A DNA stretch of 28,304 bases from Scatosoma sp045537295. Its GTDB lineage: Bacteria > Bacillota > Clostridia > Christensenellales > Borkfalkiaceae. The stretch is from NCBI GenBank assembly GCA_045537295.1, contig JAZSPG010000090.1:1-28304 (forward strand), given 5' to 3'. The notes under the pieces are model-generated. The model worked only from the letters and a program-made list of their open reading frames with translations. It was not told where the DNA came from and did not search any database. Positions 13,951 through 20,668 of this stretch are shown one piece after another (positions within the stretch are counted from its first letter, which is position 1; every line of letters starts with the position of its first letter). The position numbers were made by a program, and so were the translations under genes.

Positions 13951-15741
13951 ATGATAAATAAATTTTGCAAAAAGCCCTTATGGGAATGCTCGCAAACGCT
14001 TGCGTTGGTAGCAGGCGGGGTTAAAAAAGCCGATTTGGTGATTACAGGCGCAAAGCTCGTCAACGTATGCACGCGCGAAATTATAGAAAATACGGACGTC
14101 GCCGTCGCGGAAGGCAGAATTGCCTGTGTGGGTAATTGCAAGCATTGTATCGGCGAAAATACGCTGGTTATTCAGGCGAACGGAAAATACCTCGCTCCTG
14201 CGTTTATGGACGGGCATATCCACGTCGAATCCTCTATGCTCTCCGTCGGCGAATACGCAAAAGCCGTCGTTCCGCGCGGTACGAGCGGTATTTTTATGGA
14301 CCCCCACGAGATTTGCAACGTCTTGGGTTTAGACGGTGTGAAATATATGTTAGAGGACGCAAAACGCACCCCGTTAAAAGCAATGCTCACCACCCCCTCC
14401 TGCGTTCCCGCCGTACCCGGTTTTGAGGACACGGGTGCGAGTATCGGTGCGAAAGAGGTCGCTGAAACGATGACTTGGGACGAATGTGTGGGTTTGGGCG
14501 AAATGATGAATTTCCCCGGGATTTTGTACGCCGACCCGCAAACGCACGCAATCGTGGGCGAAACGCTTAAAGCGGGAAAAATCGCGACGGGGCATTATTC
14601 CTTACCCGAAACGGAAAACGGTTTGAACGCCTATATTTCGTCGGGCGTTCGGTGCTGTCACGAATCCACGCGCGCCGAGGACGCTTTGGCGAAAATGCGT
14701 ATGGGTATGTACGCAATGCTCAGGGAAGGTTCGGCTTGGCACGATTTGAAAGAGGTTGCAAAAGCCATTACGCAAAAAGAAGTAGACTCGCGCTTTGCCT
14801 GTCTTATTTCGGACGATACGCACCCCGACACCTTGCAAACCAAGGGGCATTTGAATTATATTGTCAAACGCGCGATTGAGGAAGGTATCGACCCCATAGT
14901 CGCCATCCAAATGGTGACGATAAACGTCGCGCAATGCTTTCAGCTCGACCACGATTTCGGTAGCGTAACCCCCTCCAAATGCGCGGATATGCTTCTTATC
15001 GACGACTTACAAAACTGCAACGTAACCGAAGTGTTTATCGACGGAGCGTTGGTGGCGCAAAACGGGAAATTGTTAAATGCATTCGCACCGTACGAGTACC
15101 CCGAAAAAGCGAAAAACTCCGTACACCTTGCGCCGTTGTCCGTTTCGGATTTCCGCATCAGCGCCGAGGGCGAACAGGTAAAAATTCGCGCCATCGAAAT
15201 TATCCCCGCACGCGTAGGTACTTTCGAACGCTTTGAAATAATGCCCGTCGTGAACGGCGAATTGCACGCGGACGCTAACCGCGACATTTTGAAAGTCGCG
15301 GTGTTTGAACGGCACAAGCAAACTGGTACGGTCGGATACGGGTTCGTCAAAGGTTTCGGGATTAAAAAAGGCGCGATGGCGCAAACGGTCGCGCACGACG
15401 CACACAACTTACTCGTCGTCGGCACGAACGACGAGGATATGGCGCTCGCCTCGAACACCTTAATTGCCTGCGGTGGCGGTATGGTCGCCGTAGCGGAGGG
15501 AAAGGTTTTAGGGCTTGTTCCCCTGCCGATTGCGGGGCTTATGAACGATAGTCCGTTAGAAGAAATGAGCGAAAAAGTGCAAGGATTAGAAAAGGCTTGG
15601 GCGGAAATCGGTTGCACGCTCCCCTCGCCGTTTATGACGATGGCACTTATCCCGCTCGCGTGTTTGCCTGAACTTCGGCTTACCAACCGCGGTCTTGTCG
15701 ATTGCCGTACCTTCCAGTTCACCGATTTGATTGTAAAATAA
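13951..15741 (+). CDS. ade: Adenine deaminase
   Basis: The enzyme hydrolyses adenine to hypoxanthine and ammonia, a purine salvage step in the cytosol. From the ATG at 13951 the protein has 596 residues, normal for the family. The amidohydrolase metal site HIHVES lies at 89-94. TSGIFMDPHEICNV follows at 111-124, with GHY at His215, His237 in CCHES, and the DDTHPD motif with Asp289. The C-terminal third carries the family-specific adenine deaminase domain, including the CGGGMVAVAEG stretch. I chose the ATG at 13951 because AAAGGGG lies directly upstream. The frame is open further 5', but that part overlaps the promoter. The gene stands alone between the divergent ABC operon and a shared terminator. 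No purine riboswitch was seen. Confidence 0.95.
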   Translation: MINKFCKKPLWECSQTLALVAGGVKKADLVITGAKLVNVCTREIIENTDVAVAEGRIACVGNCKHCIGENTLVIQANGKYLAPAFMDGHIHVESSMLSVGEYAKAVVPRGTSGIFMDPHEICNVLGLDGVKYMLEDAKRTPLKAMLTTPSCVPAVPGFEDTGASIGAKEVAETMTWDECVGLGEMMNFPGILYADPQTHAIVGETLKAGKIATGHYSLPETENGLNAYISSGVRCCHESTRAEDALAKMRMGMYAMLREGSAWHDLKEVAKAITQKEVDSRFACLISDDTHPDTLQTKGHLNYIVKRAIEEGIDPIVAIQMVTINVAQCFQLDHDFGSVTPSKCADMLLIDDLQNCNVTEVFIDGALVAQNGKLLNAFAPYEYPEKAKNSVHLAPLSVSDFRISAEGEQVKIRAIEIIPARVGTFERFEIMPVVNGELHADANRDILKVAVFERHKQTGTVGYGFVKGFGIKKGAMAQTVAHDAHNLLVVGTNDEDMALASNTLIACGGGMVAVAEGKVLGLVPLPIAGLMNDSPLEEMSEKVQGLEKAWAEIGCTLPSPFMTMALIPLACLPELRLTNRGLVDCRTFQFTDLIVK

Positions 15742-15742
15742 A

Positions 15743-15785
15743 AAAATAACACCCGACCTACTTAAAATAGGTCGGGTGTTATTTT
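15743..15785. terminator. Bidirectional terminator between ade and the GNAT-like gene
   Basis: An 18-bp perfect stem (15743-15760 with 15768-15785) closes a 7-nt loop, with A and T runs at its ends. It begins just after the ade stop codon and ends just before the stop codon of the convergent gene at 15792, so it serves both. Confidence 0.92.
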
Positions 15786-15791
15786 ATCCTT

Positions 15792-16913
15792 TTATACTTT
15801 TTTGATATACGAACGACGGCGCTTGTGCTGAATATGGTCGAAATATTTCCATTGCGCTTGAATACTCGTATTGCTCTCTAAATTGAGGTTGGTTTCCATA
15901 TACTCGACGTTTTCGTCGCTAAGCATATCTTGCAACGTCGTCATAATAAACGCGCTCAACCCAGAATTTCGGTATTTGGGCATAATCCCCACGAGCGCCA
16001 AATCGATAGTTTTGGGTTTTTTCACCGCTTTGAGTAAACGGAAGATACAACCGAGCGTAAGCCGTCCACCGCTCTTTTGCACCGCCTCGCCGATACCTGG
16101 TAACACCAAACCGAACGCCACCACTTCGTCGTTCTCGTCGCAAACCGCCATTATGTAGCGACGGTTTAAGATAAGCATAAACTGTGAAATCATTTGCTTT
16201 TGCATTTCGGGGGTATACGGAACGACGCCGTACAATTCCTTATAACATTCGTCGATACAGTTAAATATGCCTTTACCGTATTTTTTAATAAACGCGCGTT
16301 TGCCGAGTTTTTCGCCCGCGATATGCAAATTCCCACGTTTCATAGCCCGTTCCAAAAGCATTTGGAATCGCGGGTCTTCTTTTTTGATAGAAAATAAACG
16401 CTGTTCTACCCAGTCCACGTCCTTTACGTACCCGCACGCCTCGATAAGCTCGGCGTAATAGGGGTAGTTGTACTGTTCTTCAAAAGTAGATAAATATTCA
16501 AAACCCTCAATCAACAGTCCTTCGCGTTCCAAATCGCTGTATCCAAGCGGTCCGACGACCTCGTCCATACCTTGCGTTCTCGCCCAGTCCTCTACGGCTT
16601 GGAAAAGCGCTTGTGCGGTTTCGGGATTATTTTCGCAATCAAAACGGGTGAAACGCGTTTGTTTGGCGTTATGAATGTCGTTGTACTGTAACTGTACGAT
16701 ACCTTGAATCCTACCCACCGTCACGTCGTCGCGCTGAGCGAGATAGAAAACGGATTTGCAGGTTTTCGTATAAATATTTTTATTCGTGAACATCTTCATT
16801 TCGTCGCTATATAACGGCGGAACGAAATACGGATTGCCTTTGTATAAACGCAAGGGGTATTCCACGAACTCTTTTCTTTGTTTTTTGGTTTTTACTTCAA
16901 CGATATGCAACAT
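15792..16913 (-). CDS. GNAT-like acyltransferase-fold protein, substrate unknown
   Basis: The protein of about 373 residues resembles the YghO-like group of GNAT-fold proteins. The N-terminal part has VKTKKQRKEFVEYPLRLYKG and NPYFVPPLYSDE. The C-terminal part has a stretch like GNAT motif A (GIMPKYRNSGLSAFIM, about 309-324), where the acetyl-CoA phosphates would bind, and ends with LESNTSIQAQWKYF, like motif B. The acceptor is unknown. I chose the ATG at 16913 because GGAG lies 7 nt upstream; an in-frame GTG four codons earlier overlaps that ribosome site. It has its own consensus promoter and a shared terminator, so it is probably transcribed alone. Confidence 0.7.
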   Translation of the reverse strand: MLHIVEVKTKKQRKEFVEYPLRLYKGNPYFVPPLYSDEMKMFTNKNIYTKTCKSVFYLAQRDDVTVGRIQGIVQLQYNDIHNAKQTRFTRFDCENNPETAQALFQAVEDWARTQGMDEVVGPLGYSDLEREGLLIEGFEYLSTFEEQYNYPYYAELIEACGYVKDVDWVEQRLFSIKKEDPRFQMLLERAMKRGNLHIAGEKLGKRAFIKKYGKGIFNCIDECYKELYGVVPYTPEMQKQMISQFMLILNRRYIMAVCDENDEVVAFGLVLPGIGEAVQKSGGRLTLGCIFRLLKAVKKPKTIDLALVGIMPKYRNSGLSAFIMTTLQDMLSDENVEYMETNLNLESNTSIQAQWKYFDHIQHKRRRSYIKKV

Positions 16914-16985
16914 AGCTTTCTCCACGTTTTTATATACTGTCTTTTGATAAAGATTATTCTATTTTCGCGGTTTTTCAACAAAATT

Positions 16986-17014
16986 ATTATAGCACTATTT
17001 TCGCTTATTGTCAA
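16986..17014 (-). promoter_or_regulatory. SigA-type promoter for the GNAT-like gene
   Basis: On the minus strand, TTGACA (17014-17009), a 17-bp spacer and TATAAT (16991-16986) give a perfect consensus about 75 bp before the start codon. The leader in between shows no obvious riboswitch. Confidence 0.83.
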
Positions 17015-17034
17015 GCAAACGCAAAGTAAGTAAA

Positions 17035-17058
17035 CAAAAAAAGGGCTCAACGCCCTTT
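17035..17058 (-). terminator. Terminator after the FNT-family channel gene
   Basis: On the minus strand, AAAGGGC (17058-17052) pairs with GCCCTTT (17046-17040) around a 5-nt loop and is followed by a run of T. It lies 11 bp after the channel gene's stop codon. Confidence 0.85.
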
Positions 17059-17069
17059 CTTTCGTCCTT

Positions 17070-17798
17070 TTAGTTGTTTTCCGTTTGCCGTTCGGCTTTT
17101 TTCTTTTCGGTATACTCGCGCAGTTTAGACACAATCGGGAACACCACCCCGCCCACTAAATTACCGCAAAACGCAATGACGATATAGCCTACAATCCGCC
17201 AAGAAACTTCCCCGTAATAAAACAGATACAGCATATTCGCAACCGAATGGTCAAACCCACAAAACGCAAAGACAATAATCGGGAAAATAACCCCAAGCGT
17301 CGCGCTCATACCCTTTTGCGTGGCGTAACGACGGGATTTTACCGATATGGTAATTAAAATACCGCAAAGGATAGACGAACAAAACGCGCGGATTGCCCAA
17401 TCGTCGAAAGCAAGCTTGCCCGCCACGATTTTTTCGCTTTGTACCGTTACGATTTCGGCTACGGGCGAGTAATACGCCAGCACCGCCACGAGCACAACGC
17501 CAAGCGCGTTTGCCACAAAGCATACGGGCAGTCGCCAACAGTTTTTTACGCCTAAGTTTGGAATTTCCGCAACCATACCTGTAAACAGTTTCATATTATA
17601 CGTCACGATAGCAAAGATACCCAGCGAAAACAACGTTGCGCCGACCAACCGTCCAAGCTCACCAAGCCGAGCGTTTGCAATTAAAGACGATACTCCGCCG
17701 ATACCTACCATTACCCCCGAACCGATTGAAAGCAACACGAACACAATTAGTTCTAATGCGGTCATTTTTTCAAACTTTTTCAATTTTATCTCTGACAT
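17070..17798 (-). CDS. Formate/nitrite transporter (FNT) family channel
   Basis: The 242-residue integral membrane protein belongs to the FNT family of pentameric channels that move small monovalent anions such as formate, nitrite or hydrosulfide. Six hydrophobic segments can be read. The family landmarks are the LFTG motif (71-74) and GFDHSVANM (181-189), in which His184 is the conserved pore histidine. The ATG at 17798 is preceded by AGGGGAAG. A longer in-frame reading would run through the promoter and is rejected. No formate or nitrite enzyme lies nearby, so the anion cannot be assigned from context. The gene has its own promoter and terminator. Confidence 0.9.
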   Translation of the reverse strand: MSEIKLKKFEKMTALELIVFVLLSIGSGVMVGIGGVSSLIANARLGELGRLVGATLFSLGIFAIVTYNMKLFTGMVAEIPNLGVKNCWRLPVCFVANALGVVLVAVLAYYSPVAEIVTVQSEKIVAGKLAFDDWAIRAFCSSILCGILITISVKSRRYATQKGMSATLGVIFPIIVFAFCGFDHSVANMLYLFYYGEVSWRIVGYIVIAFCGNLVGGVVFPIVSKLREYTEKKKAERQTENN

Positions 17799-17857
17799 AA
17801 TTTTTATTCTTCCCCTGTGCGTAAGCATATGGCGTATCCTTTGCACACACCTTGAAT

Positions 17858-17886
17858 ATTGTACCACCGTAAAAGAAAAAAGGCAA
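17858..17886 (-). promoter_or_regulatory. Promoter for the FNT-family channel gene
   Basis: On the minus strand, TTGCCT (17886-17881), a 17-bp spacer and TACAAT (17863-17858) lie about 60 bp before the start codon. The -35 box sits inside the terminator hairpin of the upstream SDR gene. Confidence 0.65.
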
Positions 17887-17903
17887 CGAAAAAACGCGCC
17901 TTT
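17871..17903 (-). terminator. Terminator after the second SDR gene
   Basis: On the minus strand, AAAGGC (17903-17898) pairs with GCCTTT (17884-17879) around a 13-nt T-rich loop and is followed by more T. It lies 17 bp after the SDR stop codon. Its 3' arm doubles as the -35 region of the FNT promoter. Confidence 0.6.
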
Positions 17904-17920
17904 CTCTATTTTTATCAAAT

Positions 17921-18751
17921 TTATTTTTTCTTTTGGTAATCGAACACCTCTTTGAATACTTTCGATTTAGAGGTTTTCATAATAAACCGAATGAGAAACA
18001 ACGACTTTACAGGCATTAGTCTTGTGCTAAACCCCATTAGTTTTGCATCCCACCCCAAAACTGCGCGTTTGCGTTTACGCAAGATTTTCCGCGCGATTTT
18101 TTTTGCCATTTTCCCCGCTGGCATTGCCACCAAATCCAAAGCGCTGTTTTTGGTGTTTTCGTCACCGTCAAAAAGCCCCGTCGCCGTCGTTCCAGGGCAA
18201 ATCAACCCGATATATTTTTTACCCTTTTCCTCTAATTGTAACGCCTCGGTGTAGCTTTTGAGTGCGGACTTACTCGCCGAATACGCGCCCGTACCGCAAA
18301 CCGTACAAAGCGAGGCAGACGAGGCGATATTTACGATAGCGGGCTTGTCCTTTTTCGTTCCCGAAAGCAAGGACGAAAGCTGTTCTACCGCATAGACGAC
18401 GGAAAAATAATTTACGTGCATAATACGCTCTATCGTTTGTGCAGGTGTGCAAACGAGCTTTTGAAAGGCGGGAAACGCGCCCGCGTTGTTCAAAAGCAAG
18501 CGCGGGGAAATCCCTTTGCTTATAAGGGTTTGTTTGAACGCTATCCAGTTTTCGCGCTGGCTCACGTCAAAGGGATAGTAAGTAAAATTTTCGCCCAGCT
18601 CGGCTTTTACCGCTTGTAATTTTTCTTCGTTTCTTGCAATCCCGATAACTTTCGCTCCGTATTTTCGCACGAAAAGTTTACAAAGTTCACAGCCGATACC
18701 CCCGCTCGCGCCTGTCAAAATTACCGTTTCGTTTTTCAACCAGTTCCGCAT
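17921..18751 (-). CDS. Short-chain dehydrogenase/reductase (SDR), second copy
   Basis: This 276-residue classical SDR has the cofactor motif TGASGGIG (13-20), NNAG (88-91), a catalytic Ser in NIASSAS (about 144-145) and the YxxxK pair Tyr157 and Lys161. The substrate is unknown. The C-terminal tail (KRKRAVLGWDAKLMGFSTRLMP) parallels that of the SDR at 3111-3914, so the two are probably paralogues with a related role, perhaps on lipid-like substrates at the membrane. The ATG at 18751 is chosen because GGAGG lies 7 nt upstream; a TTG two codons earlier is less likely. It is a single-gene unit, with a TTGAAA/TATAAT promoter upstream and its own terminator. Confidence 0.87.
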   Translation of the reverse strand: MRNWLKNETVILTGASGGIGCELCKLFVRKYGAKVIGIARNEEKLQAVKAELGENFTYYPFDVSQRENWIAFKQTLISKGISPRLLLNNAGAFPAFQKLVCTPAQTIERIMHVNYFSVVYAVEQLSSLLSGTKKDKPAIVNIASSASLCTVCGTGAYSASKSALKSYTEALQLEEKGKKYIGLICPGTTATGLFDGDENTKNSALDLVAMPAGKMAKKIARKILRKRKRAVLGWDAKLMGFSTRLMPVKSLFLIRFIMKTSKSKVFKEVFDYQKKK

Positions 18752-18771
18752 AGCCAACCTCCGTTTGATTT

Positions 18772-18800
18772 ATTATAGCATATAAAAAATAATTTTTCAA
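18772..18800 (-). promoter_or_regulatory. Promoter for the second SDR gene
   Basis: On the minus strand, TTGAAA (18800-18795), a 17-bp spacer and TATAAT (18777-18772) lie about 20 bp before the start codon. It is divergent from the tRNA promoter. Confidence 0.75.
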
Positions 18801-18839
18801 TTATCCAAGAATTATTTTGAAAAAAAGAACAAAAAATTG

Positions 18840-18868
18840 TTGACAAACAAAAAAGAAAAGTATATAAT
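18840..18868 (+). promoter_or_regulatory. SigA-type promoter for tRNA-Ala
   Basis: TTGACA (18840-18845), a 17-bp spacer and TATAAT (18863-18868) are both perfect. The tRNA starts 12 bp after the -10 box, as expected for a stable-RNA promoter. Confidence 0.88.
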
Positions 18869-18880
18869 AAATATGCTTTT

Positions 18881-18956
18881 GGGGTTATGGCTCAGTTGGT
18901 AGAGCGCCTCGTTCGCAACGAGGAGGCCAGCGGTTCGAATCCGCTTAGCTCCACCA
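18881..18956 (+). tRNA. tRNA-Ala, anticodon CGC, with encoded CCA
   Basis: The 76-nt gene folds as a standard cloverleaf. The acceptor is GGGGTTA/TAGCTCC, the D-stem GCTC/GAGC, the anticodon stem CCTCG/CGAGG with loop TTCGCAA, and the T-stem AGCGG/CCGCT. The loop gives anticodon CGC, which reads GCG (Ala). Position 3:70 is G:U, the identity element of alanine tRNA, which confirms the assignment. The CCA end is encoded. It stands alone, with its own promoter and terminator. Confidence 0.96.
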
Positions 18957-18957
18957 A

Positions 18958-18991
18958 AAAATAAGACGGCTTGTTGCCGTCTTATTTTTTT
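18958..18991 (+). terminator. Terminator after tRNA-Ala
   Basis: A 13-bp stem (18958-18970 with 18976-18988) with a 5-nt loop runs into a T tract, starting 2 nt after the tRNA CCA end. Confidence 0.92.
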
Positions 18992-18997
18992 GCCAAG

Positions 18998-19033
18998 CGT
19001 GAGAACCGCTGTATTATCAGCGGTTCGCGCGAG
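18998..19033. repeat. 36-bp hairpin repeat, copy 1
   Basis: The unit begins CGTGAGAACCGCTG and ends CAGCGGTTCGCGCGAG. AACCGCTG pairs with CAGCGGTT around a 6-nt loop. It differs from copy 2 at one base in 36 (T or A in the loop). The CAGCGGTTCG part equals the start of the T-arm of the neighbouring tRNA-Ala. Confidence 0.85.
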
Positions 19034-19116
19034 CGTTGTCCGCAGTACAAGCTTTTATTTCTTAACGTAGTTTGACGGCAACGCAACGCCCTCGCCATAG
19101 GCGAGAATCCGCTAAT

Positions 19117-19152
19117 CGTGAGAACCGCTGAATTATCAGCGGTTCGCGCGAG
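19117..19152. repeat. 36-bp hairpin repeat, copy 2
   Basis: This is the second copy of the unit at 18998-19033, 119 bp further on and in the same orientation, with a single substitution in the loop. With only two copies and no uniform spacer it is not a CRISPR array. Confidence 0.85.
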
Positions 19153-19235
19153 GAGCAAGAAATACAAAGCTTTATTTCTTCCATACGCTTGTCGAGCGAC
19201 GACACTTTGGCGTTAGCCAAAATCCGCTTAGCCCC

Positions 19236-19280
19236 AAAAAAAAACACTTAAACCAAACGAATTCGATTTAAGTGTTTTTA
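19236..19280 (-). terminator. Terminator of the XRE regulator gene
   Basis: On the minus strand, AAAACACTTAAA (19278-19267 read in reverse) pairs with TTTAAGTGTTTT (19252-19241 read in reverse). The loop contains CGAATTCG, and the 3' arm runs on into a T tract. The stem overlaps the stop codon of the XRE gene. Confidence 0.75.
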
Positions 19281-19487
19281 TTTTTGTTCAATTCCTTCCG
19301 TAAGCTCTTCAAATGTAATATCTAAAACTTTTAATATTTTCAAAATATTATACAACGACGGCTCTACCTTATCGCATTCCCACTCACTTACCCGTTGTTG
19401 TGTGGTGTTCAGCCGATTAGCAAACTCATTTTGGCTAATTTTGTTTAATCTGCGAAAGTATTTTAAGTTTTCCCCAAATGTTTTCAT
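19278..19487 (-). CDS. Small XRE-family helix-turn-helix regulator
   Basis: The 69-residue protein is a stand-alone Cro/C1-type (HTH_3) DNA-binding domain. GENLKYFRRLNKISQNEFAN, then LNTTQQRVSEWECDKVEPS and LYNILKILKVLDITFEELT cover the five helices, with the recognition helix around TTQQRVSEWE. It has no extra sensor domain. It is divergent from a gene for an unknown 111-residue protein. Two 16-bp sites, ACACTAAAnnnnGTGT, lie between the two start codons, one in the core promoter of the divergent gene and one 12 bp before its own start. I therefore infer a repressor of both genes. Small XRE genes like this are frequent in phage and plasmid-derived islets, which fits the tRNA next door. Confidence 0.92.
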   Translation of the reverse strand: MKTFGENLKYFRRLNKISQNEFANRLNTTQQRVSEWECDKVEPSLYNILKILKVLDITFEELTEGIEQK

Positions 19488-19498
19488 ATAAACATTTT

Positions 19499-19514
19499 AC
19501 ACTAAACCCCGTGT
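19499..19514. promoter_or_regulatory. Operator-like site O2 near the XRE start
   Basis: ACACTAAACCCCGTGT shares its outer ten positions (ACACTAAA at one end and the closing GTGT) with O1. It lies 12 bp upstream of the XRE start codon, so binding here could block expression of the regulator itself. Confidence 0.5.
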
Positions 19515-19520
19515 TTTTAT

Positions 19521-19549
19521 TTGACATACACTAAAATTAGTGTTATAAT
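19521..19549 (+). promoter_or_regulatory. SigA-type promoter with operator O1 in the spacer
   Basis: TTGACA (19521-19526), a 17-bp spacer and TATAAT (19544-19549) are perfect. The spacer is almost filled by ACACTAAAATTAGTGT (19528-19543), a 7-bp-arm inverted repeat with a 2-bp centre. A protein bound there would exclude RNA polymerase, so this is very likely the operator of the adjacent XRE protein. Confidence 0.82.
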
Positions 19550-19580
19550 ATTTGTATAATCTTATCAAAGGAGAAAAAAA

Positions 19581-19916
19581 ATGACAGAAAAAATTATTAA
19601 GGATTCTTCAAACAAGTTTAGATTGGTATTTACGGATAATTACGTTGCGTACCAAGAAATGGTTAAAAAAGGAATTTTCAGCAAAGACTATGCGGTTGCG
19701 CGAGAAGCGAGAATCTCTTATAGAAACGTGGATTATTTTGAGTTCAACAAATCTCGTACAGGAACGGGCTTTTGCCAAGAACTCGAAGTTTCTATTCAAT
19801 TAATCACTCCGCAACCAGAATTTAGGTCGCAAACTGTAAGTTTACTCTTTTCTGGCGTATTTATGGATTCTGAATTAAATCCTATTATTAAATTTGCAAA
19901 CAGTAAAATTAAATAA
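19581..19916 (+). CDS. Hypothetical protein of the tRNA-adjacent islet
   Basis: The 111-residue product is not a family I recognise. It has no signal peptide or membrane segment and looks like a single soluble domain rich in beta-strand patterns (residues about 40-97, ISYRNVDYFEF then LEVSIQLIT and VSLLFSGVF), with one cysteine. Expression is well supported: a perfect promoter lies about 30 bp upstream and AAAGGAG sits 7-8 nt before the ATG. Its codon use is more AT-rich than that of the flanking chromosomal genes, which suggests acquisition. It is divergent from the XRE repressor and probably under its control. An antitoxin, anti-restriction or phage-related role would be a guess. Confidence 0.75.
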   Translation: MTEKIIKDSSNKFRLVFTDNYVAYQEMVKKGIFSKDYAVAREARISYRNVDYFEFNKSRTGTGFCQELEVSIQLITPQPEFRSQTVSLLFSGVFMDSELNPIIKFANSKIK

Positions 19917-19994
19917 AACCATTTTTCAAATAATCTCTAATTAAAAACGGAAAATTTATTATCTACTTTGAATTAGACTAAACTCACCTTATCA

Positions 19995-20022
19995 AAAAAC
20001 ACGCCTTTTCTGGCGTGTTTTT
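19995..20022. terminator. Bidirectional terminator at the end of the V-ATPase operon
   Basis: An 11-bp stem (19995-20005 with 20012-20022) with a 6-nt loop is flanked by A and T runs. It ends 2 bp before the ntpD stop codon on the minus strand and can also end the transcript of the 111-residue gene. Confidence 0.88.
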
Positions 20023-20024
20023 CA

Positions 20025-20645
20025 TTATGCCTTGCTTTTAACTTTCATCAATCTTACAACCGACGCGCGCTCGTTTTCGTCAAGTTTATCCTTGATATAC
20101 TTAATCGTTTCTTCGAGTTGCGGTATCATAACGTACTCCAACGCGTTCACTCGGCGTTTGTTGCGTTCGATTTCCTCGGCGAGCATTCGCACCGTTTTTT
20201 CCGTTTGGGCAAGCTCTACCATTTTCGGCAACAGCTCGGACGCTTTTTGCACCGAATAATCCGCCTCGCCCGTGATTTCCGAATACGCGTACGGAAGTCC
20301 GTCCGCGCGTTTTTCGCTTTTAAGGGTTACCTTAGGCACGTCTACGCCCATAACGCTTTCCGTCGTGCAATTTGCGCAAAGCGCTACCGACGGCATAGCA
20401 AACGCCGTTTCCGCTACGCTGGGCGGGGTGACGGACCGCGCGATTGCAAAGGTATGCAACACCTCGGAAAGTTCCCGTTCCACCGCCTCGCGCAAAGCTT
20501 TCGCCTCGCGCAAAATCACGGTAAAGCGACGAATCATTTCGTCCGATTTATCTTTTAATAATTTATGACCGCGTACCGCCGTGGAAAGCCTGCCTTTTAG
20601 CTTTTTTAGCTCCATACGCGTAGGATTGACGTTCAGCCGTGCCAT
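20025..20645 (-). CDS. ntpD: V-type ATPase subunit D (central stalk)
   Basis: The 206-residue subunit forms the rotor shaft that links the catalytic A3B3 head to the membrane rotor. The N-terminus (NVNPTRMELKKLKGRLSTAVRGHKLLKDK) is the conserved start of the family. The protein is mostly two long helices at the N- and C-terminal ends (about 1-70 and 130-200), with a shorter middle domain, as expected for a coiled-coil axle. The length matches the family. It is the last gene of the operon, 23 bp after ntpB, with an AGGAG ribosome site in the gap and a terminator just after its stop codon. Confidence 0.95.
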   Translation of the reverse strand: MARLNVNPTRMELKKLKGRLSTAVRGHKLLKDKSDEMIRRFTVILREAKALREAVERELSEVLHTFAIARSVTPPSVAETAFAMPSVALCANCTTESVMGVDVPKVTLKSEKRADGLPYAYSEITGEADYSVQKASELLPKMVELAQTEKTVRMLAEEIERNKRRVNALEYVMIPQLEETIKYIKDKLDENERASVVRLMKVKSKA

Positions 20646-20668
20646 TGTTTGCTCCTAATCTTCTTAAA

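Larger units (their letters stand above)
18992..19235. other. Non-coding repeat region downstream of tRNA-Ala
   Basis: This stretch of about 240 bp holds no convincing gene. It carries two near-identical 36-bp hairpin repeats (listed separately), each followed after about 10 bp by TACAA and GCTTT(T)ATTTCTT. It also has a CTCGCC-ATA-GGCGAG hairpin (19091-19105), a TTTGGC-GTTA-GCCAAA hairpin (19206-19221), and fragments resembling the 3' end of the tRNA. AATCCGCT occurs at 19106-19113, and AATCCGCTTAGC, identical to tRNA positions 18938-18949, at 19221-19232. It looks like a duplicated, degenerate tRNA-3' or small mobile-repeat region. Confidence 0.6.

Noticed and set aside
14940..15752. 270-codon open frame on the minus strand
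   Set aside because: It is antisense to adenine deaminase, with serine- and proline-rich low-complexity translation and no ribosome site; a shadow of a GC-biased gene.
17799..17918. N-terminal extension of the FNT channel
   Set aside because: The in-frame extension runs through the -10 and -35 boxes and does not resemble the family; the ATG at 17798 has a ribosome site and gives the normal length.
18998..19152. Possible CRISPR array
   Set aside because: There are only two repeat copies, the interval of about 83 bp is too long for a spacer, and no cas genes are present.
18982..19247. Two overlapping 61-codon minus-strand frames that share the peptide SREPLIIQRFSRLA
   Set aside because: The shared peptide is simply the translation of the 36-bp hairpin repeat; there are no ribosome sites and the frames run into the tRNA terminator.
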